Positions 8,476 to 17,858 of a stretch of 63,659 nt of DNA are shown here, piece by piece. Made by a program: the position numbers and the translations under genes. The stretch spans positions 1 to 63,659 of the forward strand of contig NZ_JAKWBE010000038.1 of assembly GCF_022513565.1 (NCBI RefSeq). Direction: 5' to 3'. Within the stretch, counting starts at the first letter, position 1. Every line of letters starts with the position of its first letter. The notes under the pieces were generated by a model. It was not told the DNA's origin and did no database searches. It was given only the letters and a program-made list of their open reading frames with translations. Source of the DNA: Streptomyces gilvus (GTDB lineage: Bacteria; Actinomycetota; Actinomycetes; Streptomycetales; Streptomycetaceae).

Positions 8476-9277
8476 GGCCGCCGACGATGAAGCGCTGGAA
8501 GAGGGCGAAGACGCAGACCACGGGGATGCTGATGAGCGTGGCGGTGGCCATCAGGGCGCCCCAGGACGTGCCGTGCTGCCCCACGAAGGAGTTGAGCAGC
8601 ACGGTGACCGGCTGGACGTCCGGGCCTCCGGCGAGGGTGAGGCCGAAGAGGAACTCCCCCCAGGCGATCAGGAAGGACAGTCCGGCCGTCGCGACCACGC
8701 CGGGCACCATCAACGGCAGGACCACCCGCAGCAGCACGCCCGGCAGTCCGCATCCGTCGATCTGCGCGGCCTCCTCCAACTCCGATGGCACACCGCGCAG
8801 TACGGGCCGCAGCACGATCACCGTGAACGGCAGGGTGAGGGTCGTGTCGGCGGCGATCAGCCCCAGGTAGGTGCCGGCGAGTCCGGCCCGGCGTTCGAGG
8901 ATGAACAGCGGTGCCGCCAGCACGATGGCGGGCGGCAGCTGGGCGACGAGCAGGGCGAGCACCATCGTGCCCGAACCGCGCATCCGGACCCGGGCGAGCG
9001 CGTAGGCGAGCGGGACGCCCAGCAGCAGGGTCAGCGCGACCACCCCGGAGGAGATGACCAGGCTGTTGAGCAGGGCCCGGGTCAGTCCGGCGTATCCCAG
9101 TGCCGTCGCGTAGTTCCGGCCGGTGACGGGGGTGGGGGCCCACTGCGGGGTCGGGCTCAGGATGCGGTCCGGGCGCGTGAGGCTGGTCTTCGCCATCCAG
9201 TAGACCGGCAGCAGGAAGGCCGCGGTGACGGCGGTGGCGACCGCGGTGAGCAGCCAGGGGCGGCGGGGCGGTCTCAT
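8450..9277 (-). CDS. Carbohydrate ABC transporter permease (MalG type)
   Basis: A 275-residue inner-membrane permease with six predicted helices. The EAA loop that docks the ATPase is clear (EEAAQIDGCGLPGVLLRVVL, about residues 170-189). The ATG at 9277 overlaps the stop of the upstream permease as ATGA, which indicates translational coupling. It is the last gene of the sugar-uptake operon 12427-8450. No ATPase gene is nearby, so a shared ATPase of the MsiK kind is inferred, as usual in Streptomyces. Confidence 0.93.
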   Translation of the reverse strand: MRPPRRPWLLTAVATAVTAAFLLPVYWMAKTSLTRPDRILSPTPQWAPTPVTGRNYATALGYAGLTRALLNSLVISSGVVALTLLLGVPLAYALARVRMRGSGTMVLALLVAQLPPAIVLAAPLFILERRAGLAGTYLGLIAADTTLTLPFTVIVLRPVLRGVPSELEEAAQIDGCGLPGVLLRVVLPLMVPGVVATAGLSFLIAWGEFLFGLTLAGGPDVQPVTVLLNSFVGQHGTSWGALMATATLISIPVVCVFALFQRFIVGGLMTGGVRG

Positions 9278-10194
9278 ACGGCGCCTCCCGCCGGCGTGTC
9301 TTCCTCGCGCCGCAGCCGTCGTACGTAGAACACGCCCGCGAGCAGCGGCACGACGAGCAGCAGCAGGCCGGCGGCGGCGCCCTGGCCGAAGCGGAAGGAG
9401 GTGAAGAAGACCTCGTAGACGTAGAGGGAGAGCACCCGGGTGGCGTCGACGGGCCCGCCGCCCGTCATCACGAAGACGATGTCGAAGACCTTGAAGGTGT
9501 AGAGGAGGCCGAGCAGGAGGACCGTCACCGACACCGGGCGCATCAGCGGAAGGGTGATGTGGCGGAAGCGCTGCCAGGCGCCGGCGCCGTCGATGGCGGC
9601 GGCCTCGTGCAGTTCGGGGTCGATGGTGTGCAGGCCGACCAGGAGCAGCAGCATGTTGAAGGGCACGCCGACCCAGATGTTGGCGAAGATCACCCCCGCG
9701 AGGGAGGTGGACGGGTCGGTGAGCCAGTCGTGCCCGAGGCCGCCCAGGCCCACGGCGCTCAGGAGGGCGTTGTAGGCGCCTGACTCCGCGTCCAGCATCC
9801 AGCGGAAGAGGGTGCCGCTGACGACCGGCGGCAGCAGCCAGGCGACGAGGAGCAGGGAGCGCAGCAGGCCGTTGAGCGGGAAGGGGCGGGCGAAGAGCAG
9901 GGCGAGGGCGAAGCCGAGGGTGAACTGCAGTAGCAGGGAGCCCAGGGTGAAGATCAGCGAGATGCGTACGGCGTGCCAGAACGCCGGATCGTCGAGGACG
10001 GCCCGGTAGTTGTCCAGGCCGTTGAACCGCTCGGTCCCGCCGAGCAGTTGGCCGAGGTCGACGTCGTGGACGGAGGTCCACACGTTGTAGCAGAGCGGGT
10101 AGGCCAGGAACAGGGCGAGGAAGGTCATCCCCGGCAGACAGAAGAGGTAGCCCGCGCGGCGCCGGCGCGCGGCGGGGGAAGGGCTCGGTTTCAC
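9274..10194 (-). CDS. Sugar ABC transporter permease (MalF type)
   Basis: A 306-residue permease with a GTG start at 10194 overlapping the binding-protein stop by four bases. It has six membrane helices and an EAA-type loop (LHEAAAIDGAGAWQRFRHIT). The N-terminal segment LFCLPGMTFLALFLAYPL is the usual first helix. It pairs with the MalG-type permease downstream to form the channel. The tight overlaps on both sides indicate one transcript. Confidence 0.93.
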   Translation of the reverse strand: MKPSPSPAARRRRAGYLFCLPGMTFLALFLAYPLCYNVWTSVHDVDLGQLLGGTERFNGLDNYRAVLDDPAFWHAVRISLIFTLGSLLLQFTLGFALALLFARPFPLNGLLRSLLLVAWLLPPVVSGTLFRWMLDAESGAYNALLSAVGLGGLGHDWLTDPSTSLAGVIFANIWVGVPFNMLLLLVGLHTIDPELHEAAAIDGAGAWQRFRHITLPLMRPVSVTVLLLGLLYTFKVFDIVFVMTGGGPVDATRVLSLYVYEVFFTSFRFGQGAAAGLLLLVVPLLAGVFYVRRLRREEDTPAGGAV

Positions 10195-11429
10195 CGCTTG
10201 CCCAGCGCTTTGTCGATCTTGGCGGCCGCCGTCCGCGCGGCGCCGGACGGCGAGGCGGCCCCGGTGAAGGCCGCCTGCTCCGCCTCGGCGACGGCCTGCG
10301 AGGCGTCGGCGTAGTGCGGGCCGTACTGGCGGGGGCGGGCCAGGGGGAGCTGGCTGAGGAACAGGCGCAGGGCCGGGTCGGAGGCCCAGGTGCCCTGGTC
10401 GGCCAGGTCCTTGCGGGACGGCAGGTCGCCGAACGACACCAGGTACGGCACCAGCACCGAGGGGCGCTGGGTGTACTCCAGCACCTCCCAGGCCTTGTCG
10501 ATGTGTTTGCTGCTCGCCGTCACGACCCAGTTCTCGCCGCCCAGGCAGGTGGCGGCCTGCCGGTCGCGGGGCAGCGGGACGACGGTCCAGTCGAAGGACG
10601 CCTTCTTCAGCGTGGGGATCTGCCAGGGTCCGTTGATCTGCAGGGCGGCGCGCTGGTTGAGGAAGCGGGTGTTGACGTCCTGCTGGGTCCAGCCGACGCA
10701 CTGTTCGGACAGGGAGCCCTTGGCGATCAGGTCGTGGAGGAAGGAGAGGGCGGTGGCGCCGTAGGTGCCGAAGGTGTCGAGGTCGCCGCCCGACTGCCAC
10801 AGGAAAGGCAGGAACTGGAAGACGCCCTCCTCCGTCCTGATCGCGCTCAGCGCCAGTCCGTAGCGGTCCCCGCTGGTCAGCCGGTGGGCGCTGGAGGCCA
10901 GTTCGTCCCAGGTGGTGGGGGGCCGCACTCCGGCGGACCTGAGCATCCGGGTGTTGCAGTACAGGGCGAGGCAGTTGCTGTTGTTGGGGATGCCGAGGGT
11001 CTTTCCGCCGACCTGACAGCCGTCCCAGGGGCCTTTGTAGTACTGGCCGGCCTGGCCCCACTTCGCGACCCGGCTCGTGAGGTCGGCCAGCAGGTGGTTG
11101 CCGCCGAGGGTGTTCATGGCGACGTTGTCGACGATGGCGATGTCGGGGAGGTCGCCGGAGATCGCGGCCAGGGCGAGCTGGCGGTCGAGTTCGGCGAAGG
11201 GGAAGGTCCGCCGCTGGATCTTCACGTCCGGGACGCCCGACTCGATGTCCCTGATCAGCCGGTTCATGCCGGGCTGGAAGTTGTCCAGGGTGAAGTAGTC
11301 CCACCAGGTGAGGGTGACCGGGCCGGAGGAGCCGGAGCCGCAGGAGGCCAGCGCGCCGCCCAGGGCGGCCGTGGCCGCTGTCGCGCCCGCGGCGCGCAGG
11401 AGGCCGCGGCGGTCTACGGAGTACGACAT
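10191..11429 (-). CDS. Extracellular sugar-binding lipoprotein (ABC transporter)
   Basis: A 412-residue family-1 solute-binding protein. The N-terminus has a twin-arginine motif (DRRGLLRAAG) and a lipobox ending LASC, so it is probably Tat-exported and lipid-anchored. The mature part opens with VTLTWWDYF, typical of sugar binders, and keeps aromatic-rich stretches such as ALQINGPWQIP. It delivers its ligand to the two permeases encoded downstream. The ligand is not predictable. It follows the LacI-type sensor gene by 44 bp. Confidence 0.92.
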   Translation of the reverse strand: MSYSVDRRGLLRAAGATAATAALGGALASCGSGSSGPVTLTWWDYFTLDNFQPGMNRLIRDIESGVPDVKIQRRTFPFAELDRQLALAAISGDLPDIAIVDNVAMNTLGGNHLLADLTSRVAKWGQAGQYYKGPWDGCQVGGKTLGIPNNSNCLALYCNTRMLRSAGVRPPTTWDELASSAHRLTSGDRYGLALSAIRTEEGVFQFLPFLWQSGGDLDTFGTYGATALSFLHDLIAKGSLSEQCVGWTQQDVNTRFLNQRAALQINGPWQIPTLKKASFDWTVVPLPRDRQAATCLGGENWVVTASSKHIDKAWEVLEYTQRPSVLVPYLVSFGDLPSRKDLADQGTWASDPALRLFLSQLPLARPRQYGPHYADASQAVAEAEQAAFTGAASPSGAARTAAAKIDKALGKR

Positions 11430-11473
11430 GTTCTGCTCCCTGGGGTAGACGAACGGGCACAGAAACCGACGTA

Positions 11474-12427
11474 TCAGAAATCAAGGTCGAAATCGGGGAA
11501 CTCCGGCTCGGGTTCCGAACCCGGCACCGGCCGGCAGCGCCCGGTACTCGCGCGGAGGGTGATCAGGGGTTTGAGCAGGACGTGCCGGGGACGTTCCTCG
11601 GGCGTCGTCAGCCGCCGCACCATCAGCTCGACGGCGACCCGGCTCATCTCCTTGGCGGGGATCTCGGCGGCGGTGAGCGGCGGGGTGACCTGTTCGGCCC
11701 AGGGGCTGGCCGCCACGCCGACGACGGAGAAGTCCCGCGGCACGCTGCGGCCGTGCCGGGTCAGTCCCCGGTAGATGCCCTCCAGGGCCGCCTCGTTCTG
11801 GGTGACCAGGGACGTGGTCGCCGGGTCGTCGCGCAGGATCCGTTCGACGACCTCCTCTCCCGAGGCGAGGTCGTCCCCGCACAGGTAGGCGCGGGGCGTG
11901 AGCAGCAGCCGCTTCATCGCCTCGGTGTAGCCCTCGTCGCCGAGCCGCGCGAAGCCGTAGCCGCTGTCGAACAGCTCCTCCGAGCGGTTGACGAAGGCGA
12001 TCCGGCTGTGGCCGAGGTCGGCGAGGTGCTGCACACAGCCGCCGGCCAGCCCGGCGAAGTCGAGGTCGACCCAGCCGGCCGCGTCGGTGCCGTGGTTGCG
12101 GCCGATGGCCACGAAGGGAAATCCGCAATCGGCGAGATACCCGACCCGGTCGTCCTCCCGGCGGATCTCCATGACGATCACGCCGTCCACCAGCCGCCCG
12201 CCCACCATCCGCCGGAACGAGGGGTCCGTGCAGCTGCCCGCGGGTGAGAGCAGCAGGTCGTAGCCGTGGACGGCGGCCGTCTCGGCCACCCCGCCGACGA
12301 AGGCGAGCTGCATCGTCGTGTACGTCCGCTGCCGGCCGGCCGGCGGATACAGCAGCCCGAGCAGGTGCGTTCCGCCGGCGGGCCCCCCGGTGCGCCGTGC
12401 CGTCACGTCCTCGCTGCGCTCTGCCAT
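11474..12427 (-). CDS. LacI-type sensor protein lacking the HTH domain
   Basis: A 317-residue protein alignable with the effector-binding core of LacI/GalR regulators (LADLGHSRIAFVNRS, DFSVVGVAASPWAEQ, EMSRVAVELMVRRL). The first 20 residues are polar and lead straight into the core strand LLGLLYPPAG. No helix-turn-helix or hinge can be read upstream, because the stop codon of the phosphatase gene lies only two bases before the ATG. The start has no ribosome site and is probably reached by translational coupling. It heads the sugar ABC operon. It may be a truncated regulator or a sensor acting through protein contacts. Confidence 0.8.
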   Translation of the reverse strand: MAERSEDVTARRTGGPAGGTHLLGLLYPPAGRQRTYTTMQLAFVGGVAETAAVHGYDLLLSPAGSCTDPSFRRMVGGRLVDGVIVMEIRREDDRVGYLADCGFPFVAIGRNHGTDAAGWVDLDFAGLAGGCVQHLADLGHSRIAFVNRSEELFDSGYGFARLGDEGYTEAMKRLLLTPRAYLCGDDLASGEEVVERILRDDPATTSLVTQNEAALEGIYRGLTRHGRSVPRDFSVVGVAASPWAEQVTPPLTAAEIPAKEMSRVAVELMVRRLTTPEERPRHVLLKPLITLRASTGRCRPVPGSEPEPEFPDFDLDF

Positions 12428-12429
12428 GG

Positions 12430-14832
12430 TCAGCCGGCCGGGAGGGGTTGTTCGGCCCAGATGGTCTTGCCCAGGGGACTCTGCCGGGTTCCCCAGCCCT
12501 GGGTGAGCTGGGCGACCATGTGCAGACCGCGCCCGCCCTCGTCGTAGGTGCGGGCCCGGCGCAGATGCGGGGCGGTGTTGCTGGCGTCGGACACCTCGCA
12601 GATCAGCGTCCGGTCCCGGATCAGCCTCAGCCCGATGGGTACGGCGCCGTAGCGGATGGCGTTGGTGACCAGCTCGCTCACCACCAGCTCGGTGACGAAG
12701 GCCGCCTCCTCCAGACCCCAGACGGCGAGCTGCCGGGAGACCTGGGCCCGGGCGTCGGCCACCACCGACGGGTCGGAGGGCAGGGACCAGGCGGCGACCT
12801 GGTCGGCGTGCAGGGCCCGGGTCCGCACCAGGAGCAGGGCCACGTCGTCGGCGGGAGAGTCGGGCAGCAGCGCCTTGAGGATGGCGTCGCAGGTCACGTC
12901 CAGCGAGGGCACGGGCCGGGACAGCGCCTCACAGAGCCGGTCGAGGCCGAGGCCCACGTCACGGTCGCGTGCCTCGATCAGGCCGTCCGTGCAGAAGGCC
13001 AGCAGACTGCCCTCCGGCAGCTCCAGCTCGGTCGTCTCGAACGGCAGACCGCCGACGCCGAGCAGCGGGCCGGGGGTGAGCCGGACCAGCTCCACCGTGC
13101 CGTCCGGGAAGAGCACGGCGGGCGGGATGTGGCCGGCGCTGGCGACGGTGCACACCCGGGAGACCGGGTCGTAGACGGCGTACAGGCAGGTGGCGCCGAT
13201 CTCGCCGCTGAGGAAGTACGGCTCGTCCTCGGTGATGTCCTCCTTGTCGGAGGAGAGATGGACCACCAGGTCGTCGAGGTGGGTGAGGAGTTCGTCCGGG
13301 GGCAGGTCCACGTCGGCGAGGGTGCGTACGGCGGTGCGCAGCCGGCCCATGGTGGCGGAGGCGTGGATGCCGTGCCCGACGACGTCCCCGACGACCAGTC
13401 CGACCCGGGTGCCCGACAGCGGTACGACGTCGAACCAGTCGCCGCCGACCCCGGCGCCCGAGCCGGCCGGCAGATAGCGGTACGCCACCTCGACGGCCGC
13501 CTGCCGGGGCAGGTCCCGGGGCAGGAGGCTGCGCTGCAGGGTGAGGGCGTTGGTGCGTTCGCGGGTGTAGCGGCGCGCGTTGTCCACGCCGACCGCGGTC
13601 CGGCCGGCGAGTTCCTCGGCGAGGATCAGGTCGTCGGGCTCGAAGGGCGGGGAGTCGCCGATCCGGGCGAAGACGGCGACCCCGAGGGTGATGCCCCGGG
13701 CGCGCAGCGGTGTCGCCATCACGGAGTGGAAGCCGTACTCCTCGTTGCGGGCGGTGCGCTCCTCGTGCCCGGCGATCCAGCGGGCGAAGTCGGGGTCGCC
13801 CGCGCCGGTGAGCACCGGCCGCCCGCCGGCCAGGGCGCGGGCGGGCGGCGCGAACGGCGGGTAGGTGTCGACCCCGCCCAGGTCGATGGCGGCCTCCGGC
13901 ACACCCGTGCCCTCGGCGGCGGACTGGTGCGCGACCCGGCGCAGCGCCACGGCCGCGTCGACCGGCCCGGGGACGGGCTCCTCGCCCCGCAGGACGGAGT
14001 CGAGCAGGTCCACGCTGACGAAGTCGGCGAGCCGCGGGACGGCCAGGTCGGCGAGTTCCTGGGCGGTGCGGGTGACGTTCAGGGTGGTGCCGACGCAGGC
14101 GCCCGCCTCCTGCAGCAGGGCCAGCCGCTCCCGGGCGGAGTGCTGCTCGCTGCTGTCGAAGGCGGCGGTGCCGACGCCGACGACCTCGCCGGTGGCGGGG
14201 TCCCGCACCGGCCACAGTTCGATGACCCAGGCGCGGTGCCGGACGGGTGCGGAGGCGGGCTCCGGGACGACGCGCTCGTACCGCGTCGGCCTGCCCTCCT
14301 CGGCGACGCGGCGCACGCAGCGCAGGAAGCCCTCCTCGCCGTCGTCGCCCTCGGCGCCCGCCGCGTCCTCCTCGGCCGCGGCCGCGTTGAGATGCCAGGA
14401 ACCGGAGGCCGTGCTGTGGGCGGAGAGCCCGACCGACGCCTGGTCGAACGCCCACTCGACCATCCGGCGGTCCCGATCGGAGGCCGCGGACGAGGCGGCG
14501 ACGGTCACCACGAACCCCTGCGGCCTGCCGTCGCGGTCCAGCGACGGATGGGCGTGCAGGGTCACGTCGACGCGGTGACCGTCCCGGTGCCGCAGCGCAG
14601 CCGTACCGCTCCACTCCTCGGAGCCCAGGAGCGCGAGACCGCTCGCCTCGGGAGCCTCCCGGCCGAGGAGCAGTCCGGCGGCGGCCCGTCCCACGACCTC
14701 GGGTGCGCGGTGGCCCAGCAGCCGCCGCGCGCCCGCGCTCCAGCCCGTGACGATGCCGTCGGGGCCGAGGGTCACTGTCGCGACATCGGTTGACCACCCG
14801 CTGTGACCGCTTCCTTGGGCATAAGTGGCCAT
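12430..14832 (-). CDS. PAS-GAF-SpoIIE phosphatase with C-terminal HATPase domain
   Basis: An 800-residue signalling protein. The order is an N-terminal PAS domain (about residues 10-115), a second PAS-like region to about 240, a GAF domain (about 250-420), a PP2C/SpoIIE phosphatase (about 440-660, with GAGVGGDWFDV, VVGDVVGHG and SPADDVALLL metal ligands), and a HATPase_c anti-sigma kinase module (SELVTNAIRYG, GRGLHMV). This combines the phosphatase and kinase of a partner-switching system in one chain. Its target is probably a STAS antagonist, and the cue is unknown. The stop is two bases from the HTH-less LacI gene, so the genes may be cotranscribed. The start has only a weak ribosome site. 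Confidence 0.9.
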   Translation of the reverse strand: MATYAQGSGHSGWSTDVATVTLGPDGIVTGWSAGARRLLGHRAPEVVGRAAAGLLLGREAPEASGLALLGSEEWSGTAALRHRDGHRVDVTLHAHPSLDRDGRPQGFVVTVAASSAASDRDRRMVEWAFDQASVGLSAHSTASGSWHLNAAAAEEDAAGAEGDDGEEGFLRCVRRVAEEGRPTRYERVVPEPASAPVRHRAWVIELWPVRDPATGEVVGVGTAAFDSSEQHSARERLALLQEAGACVGTTLNVTRTAQELADLAVPRLADFVSVDLLDSVLRGEEPVPGPVDAAVALRRVAHQSAAEGTGVPEAAIDLGGVDTYPPFAPPARALAGGRPVLTGAGDPDFARWIAGHEERTARNEEYGFHSVMATPLRARGITLGVAVFARIGDSPPFEPDDLILAEELAGRTAVGVDNARRYTRERTNALTLQRSLLPRDLPRQAAVEVAYRYLPAGSGAGVGGDWFDVVPLSGTRVGLVVGDVVGHGIHASATMGRLRTAVRTLADVDLPPDELLTHLDDLVVHLSSDKEDITEDEPYFLSGEIGATCLYAVYDPVSRVCTVASAGHIPPAVLFPDGTVELVRLTPGPLLGVGGLPFETTELELPEGSLLAFCTDGLIEARDRDVGLGLDRLCEALSRPVPSLDVTCDAILKALLPDSPADDVALLLVRTRALHADQVAAWSLPSDPSVVADARAQVSRQLAVWGLEEAAFVTELVVSELVTNAIRYGAVPIGLRLIRDRTLICEVSDASNTAPHLRRARTYDEGGRGLHMVAQLTQGWGTRQSPLGKTIWAEQPLPAG

Positions 14833-14900
14833 TCTTGCTCTATTCGCGTGCTGAGGTTCCTCAAAGACCCAGCGTGCGCGTCCGACAGGAATCGGACAAG

Positions 14901-16547
14901 TCAGAGCGCGGGCGTGTGCTCGATGCGGACGGCGTCCAGGGAGCGCGGGTCCAGGCCGAGCAGACGCAGGATCGTCGGGGCGATCTGCGTGGTGCGCACC
15001 GGACGGTCGACGCGGACGCCGTGCGGTGTGGCGGCCCCGGAGACGACCAGGGGGACGTCGAGGTCGTCGGCGTGGGCGCCCCCGTGCTCGGCGATCTTCC
15101 CCTTGCCGCCGGTGTAGACGACGCCGTACCGGGTGATGCCGAACAGGTCGGGCACTCGGGAGTCGCCGGGCTTGACGTGGAAGTAGCGGGCGGCGGCCGC
15201 CCCCGCGTACACGGTCTTCAGACCGGCGGCCGTGAAGGGCCTGGCCTTGCCGTCGATGCCGTTGCCGGTGCCCGACTGGGCCAGCAGGTAGGCCTTGGCG
15301 AAGTCGGTGGCGGCCCGGGAGCGGTCGGTCAGCCACAGGAGCATGGCGTCGTCGTCGACGGCGTGGGCGACGAGGTCTCCCGCGCCCGGATGGGCGCTCT
15401 TCCAGGCGGCGTCGAGACCGTCGAGGAGGGGGCCGTCGTCGATGCGGGTGAGCGCCGCGGGGTCGGTCGGCGACTGTCCGTGCTTGGAGGACAGGATGAC
15501 GGTGGTGCCGGCGTCCAGGTGGCGCTTGCGGAGCTCGCCGAGGAAGGCTCCGATCTGCCGGTCGACGAAGGCGAGGTTCTTCGCCAGCAGCGGGCCGGGC
15601 ACGCCCTTGCTCACATAGCCGCTGGCCAGGCCGTCGGAGGCGGGCAGCTTCTGGGCGGTGGAGACGGACTGGAAGTTCATGCCGAAGACGGCGGGCGTGC
15701 CGACCTTGTGGGTGCGGCCGTGGTCGTAGCCGTCGATCTCGTTGAGGACGGCCTTCACCTTGTAGCCGTCGTACTGCTCGGTGGCGGCGTTGTCCTTGGT
15801 CCAGTCGTCGCCCGCCGGGTAGCCGGTGGCGGTGCTGTTGATCTCGGGGGCGAACAGGTCCTGGACGCCGTTGCCGGAAGGGCCGTCGAGGATCTCGTAG
15901 GCGACGTGTTTGTCGGACCAGGCGGTGCGCAGGCCGGCCTCGCGGGCCACGTCGAAGACCGTGTTCACCTTCAGGTACGCGTGCGGGTAGACCGGCTCGC
16001 AGGTCCTGGGGTCGACCGGCAGCTTCGAGGGGTCGATCAGGCTCGCGGCCTTCCCGGTCATCTTCAGGACGCTGCCGGGCAGACCGCTCAGGCCCTGGCC
16101 CGCGTCGATGGAGTCCTTGTTCTTGTCGAGGTCCTCGGTGAGGTCGACCTCGGCGCCGGGCCTGGCGCCCGCGCAGCTGGTGGTGCCGGCCGGCAGGAGG
16201 GCGTGGCTGTAGGTGTCGTCGTAGTAGACGCCGGTGACGCCGGGGTCGCCTCCGGTGACCTGGCCGACCATGCCGGGGAAGGAGTCGGAGGGAACGGTCG
16301 TTCTGGCGTGGGTGTACTCCACTCCCCCGGCGGCGAGCCGGGCCAGGGCGGAGCCGGGGTGCCGGGCGACGTACCAGGCGAGGTCGGACTGGTGCAGGCC
16401 GTCGACCGACAGGAGCAGGACGTGCCGCGCCGTGGCGGGACGGGCCGAGGCCGGTGCGGCGGCGGTGACGGTGAGCGCGCCGACGGCGGCGAGCGCTGCG
16501 GCCGCCGCGGTCACGGTGCGGGCGGGTCGGACGGGACGTCGTGGCAT
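14901..16547 (-). CDS. Secreted alkaline phosphatase-superfamily phosphodiesterase
   Basis: A 548-residue protein with a Sec signal peptide cut near residue 35 (APASARPA) and a strong GAGGAGAGG ribosome site. The metal-binding opening VLLLSVDGL is followed by the nucleophile region TTVPSDSFPGM. Later come ILSSKHGQSP and GGAHADDLDVPLVVSG, which carry the histidine and aspartate ligands seen in type I phosphodiesterase/nucleotide pyrophosphatase proteins. The canonical DHG is KHG here, as in one common bacterial branch. It acts outside the cell on phosphodiester or nucleotide substrates. It is divergent from the beta-helix gene at 16748. Confidence 0.9.
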   Translation of the reverse strand: MPRRPVRPARTVTAAAAALAAVGALTVTAAAPASARPATARHVLLLSVDGLHQSDLAWYVARHPGSALARLAAGGVEYTHARTTVPSDSFPGMVGQVTGGDPGVTGVYYDDTYSHALLPAGTTSCAGARPGAEVDLTEDLDKNKDSIDAGQGLSGLPGSVLKMTGKAASLIDPSKLPVDPRTCEPVYPHAYLKVNTVFDVAREAGLRTAWSDKHVAYEILDGPSGNGVQDLFAPEINSTATGYPAGDDWTKDNAATEQYDGYKVKAVLNEIDGYDHGRTHKVGTPAVFGMNFQSVSTAQKLPASDGLASGYVSKGVPGPLLAKNLAFVDRQIGAFLGELRKRHLDAGTTVILSSKHGQSPTDPAALTRIDDGPLLDGLDAAWKSAHPGAGDLVAHAVDDDAMLLWLTDRSRAATDFAKAYLLAQSGTGNGIDGKARPFTAAGLKTVYAGAAAARYFHVKPGDSRVPDLFGITRYGVVYTGGKGKIAEHGGAHADDLDVPLVVSGAATPHGVRVDRPVRTTQIAPTILRLLGLDPRSLDAVRIEHTPAL

Positions 16548-16747
16548 GGTGCCTCTCCTCGAAGCCGTGCGGGCGCAGGAAGGTCTGCGGACCGTGCACC
16601 GACATGGCAGTGGCCGAATATGTACGGCGCCCGACGCCCACGTCCGCTCCGGCCAAAGAAAGGGCTCAGTGGGGGCAAAGGAACGGCCTGGCGGGACACG
16701 CCGCCGAATGGCCTATCCGCCCGGTCCGTAAATAAGTTGGGCATACC

Positions 16748-17815
16748 GTGCCGAATATGAAGAAACTTCATATCGCCTATCTGGCGTGCACCGCCGCGAT
16801 CGTCGGGACGGGCCTCGGCGCCGCCCCGTCGGCCGCCGGCCACATGATCCACACGGTCCGTCCGGGAGAGTCCATCCAGAAGGCGGTGGACGCCGCCCGG
16901 CCCGGCGACACCGTCCTGGTGCTGCCCGGCGTCTACCACGAGAGCGTCAAGCTGACGACGGCCGACATCACCCTGCGCGGCCTGGGCCCCGGGACGGTGA
17001 TCGAGCCGGGCGCCACGAAGGCCGGGGACCGCTGCTCCGAGAACGGCAACGGCATCTGCGTCGTGGGCGCCAAGGACCGCAGCCTCAAGGGCGTCACCGT
17101 CTCCTCCCTGACGGTCAGCGGCTTCAGCCGCAGCGGCGTCTTCGCCATGGGCACCGACGGTCTGACGGTGCGCCACGTGTCCGCGCTGAACAACGGGGTC
17201 TGGGGCATCGCCCAGGAGCGTTCGGTCCGCAGCGTGTTCCGCGGCAACACCGTCAGCGGCAGCGGCGACGCGGGCATCTTCCTCGCCAACACGATCACGG
17301 CCGAGAAGGGCGCCACGGACACCGGGGGCACCCGGGTGGAGCGCAACCGGCTGCAGGGCAACCGCGTCGGCGTGACCGTCCGCCGGCTGCGCGACCTGCA
17401 GGTCGACCGCAACTACCTCACCGGCAACTGCGTGGGCGTGTTCGTCGTCGGCGACGAGAACAAGCCCAAGGCCGGGGACCTCGCCGTGCGCGACAACCGC
17501 ATCGTCGCCAACAACAAGTCCTGCCCGAAGACCGACCGGCTGCCCGCCCTGCAGGGCTCCGGCATCGTCCTGACCGGCGCCGAGCAGACCCTGGTCGCGA
17601 ACAACGAGATCCGGGACAACGTCGGCGCCTCCCCGCTGTCGGGCGGCATCGTGCTGTTCAAGAGCTTCGTCGGCACCACCAGCGACGACAACCGGATCAC
17701 CGGCAACCGCCTGTCCGGCAACGCGCCCGCCGACCTGGTCAACTCCGACCACGGCAAGGGCAACACCTTCGACAGCAACACCTGCGGGGCGTCCAGGCCC
17801 ACGGGCCTGTGCTGA
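16748..17815 (+). CDS. Secreted right-handed beta-helix repeat protein
   Basis: A 355-residue secreted protein with a signal peptide (ends near GLGAAPSAAG), then a pectate-lyase-like parallel beta-helix. It opens with HTVRPGESIQKAVDAARPGD and has many NxI/NxV turns (VERNRLQGN, VRDNRIVANN, VANNEIRDN). No lyase or hydrolase catalytic signature was recognised, so it may bind or remodel a polysaccharide. The GTG at 16748 has a weak upstream TTGGG. An in-frame ATG at 16757 would give a chain three residues shorter. A C-terminal pair of cysteines may form a disulphide. The methyltransferase gene begins 43 bp later and may share its transcript. Confidence 0.85.
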   Translation: MPNMKKLHIAYLACTAAIVGTGLGAAPSAAGHMIHTVRPGESIQKAVDAARPGDTVLVLPGVYHESVKLTTADITLRGLGPGTVIEPGATKAGDRCSENGNGICVVGAKDRSLKGVTVSSLTVSGFSRSGVFAMGTDGLTVRHVSALNNGVWGIAQERSVRSVFRGNTVSGSGDAGIFLANTITAEKGATDTGGTRVERNRLQGNRVGVTVRRLRDLQVDRNYLTGNCVGVFVVGDENKPKAGDLAVRDNRIVANNKSCPKTDRLPALQGSGIVLTGAEQTLVANNEIRDNVGASPLSGGIVLFKSFVGTTSDDNRITGNRLSGNAPADLVNSDHGKGNTFDSNTCGASRPTGLC

Positions 17816-17858
17816 GCGGCCCCCGCTCCCCCATCGCACCAAGGAAGGCAGGCGGCGC

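Noticed and set aside
12244..14793. Long plus-strand open frame opposite the SpoIIE phosphatase
   Set aside because: It mirrors the third-position GC of the real gene and lacks motifs or a ribosome site.
14833..16656. Upstream extension of the phosphatase frame through the phosphodiesterase gene
   Set aside because: The extension lies over a well-supported gene in another frame and has no domain; the start at 14832 fits the PAS domain.
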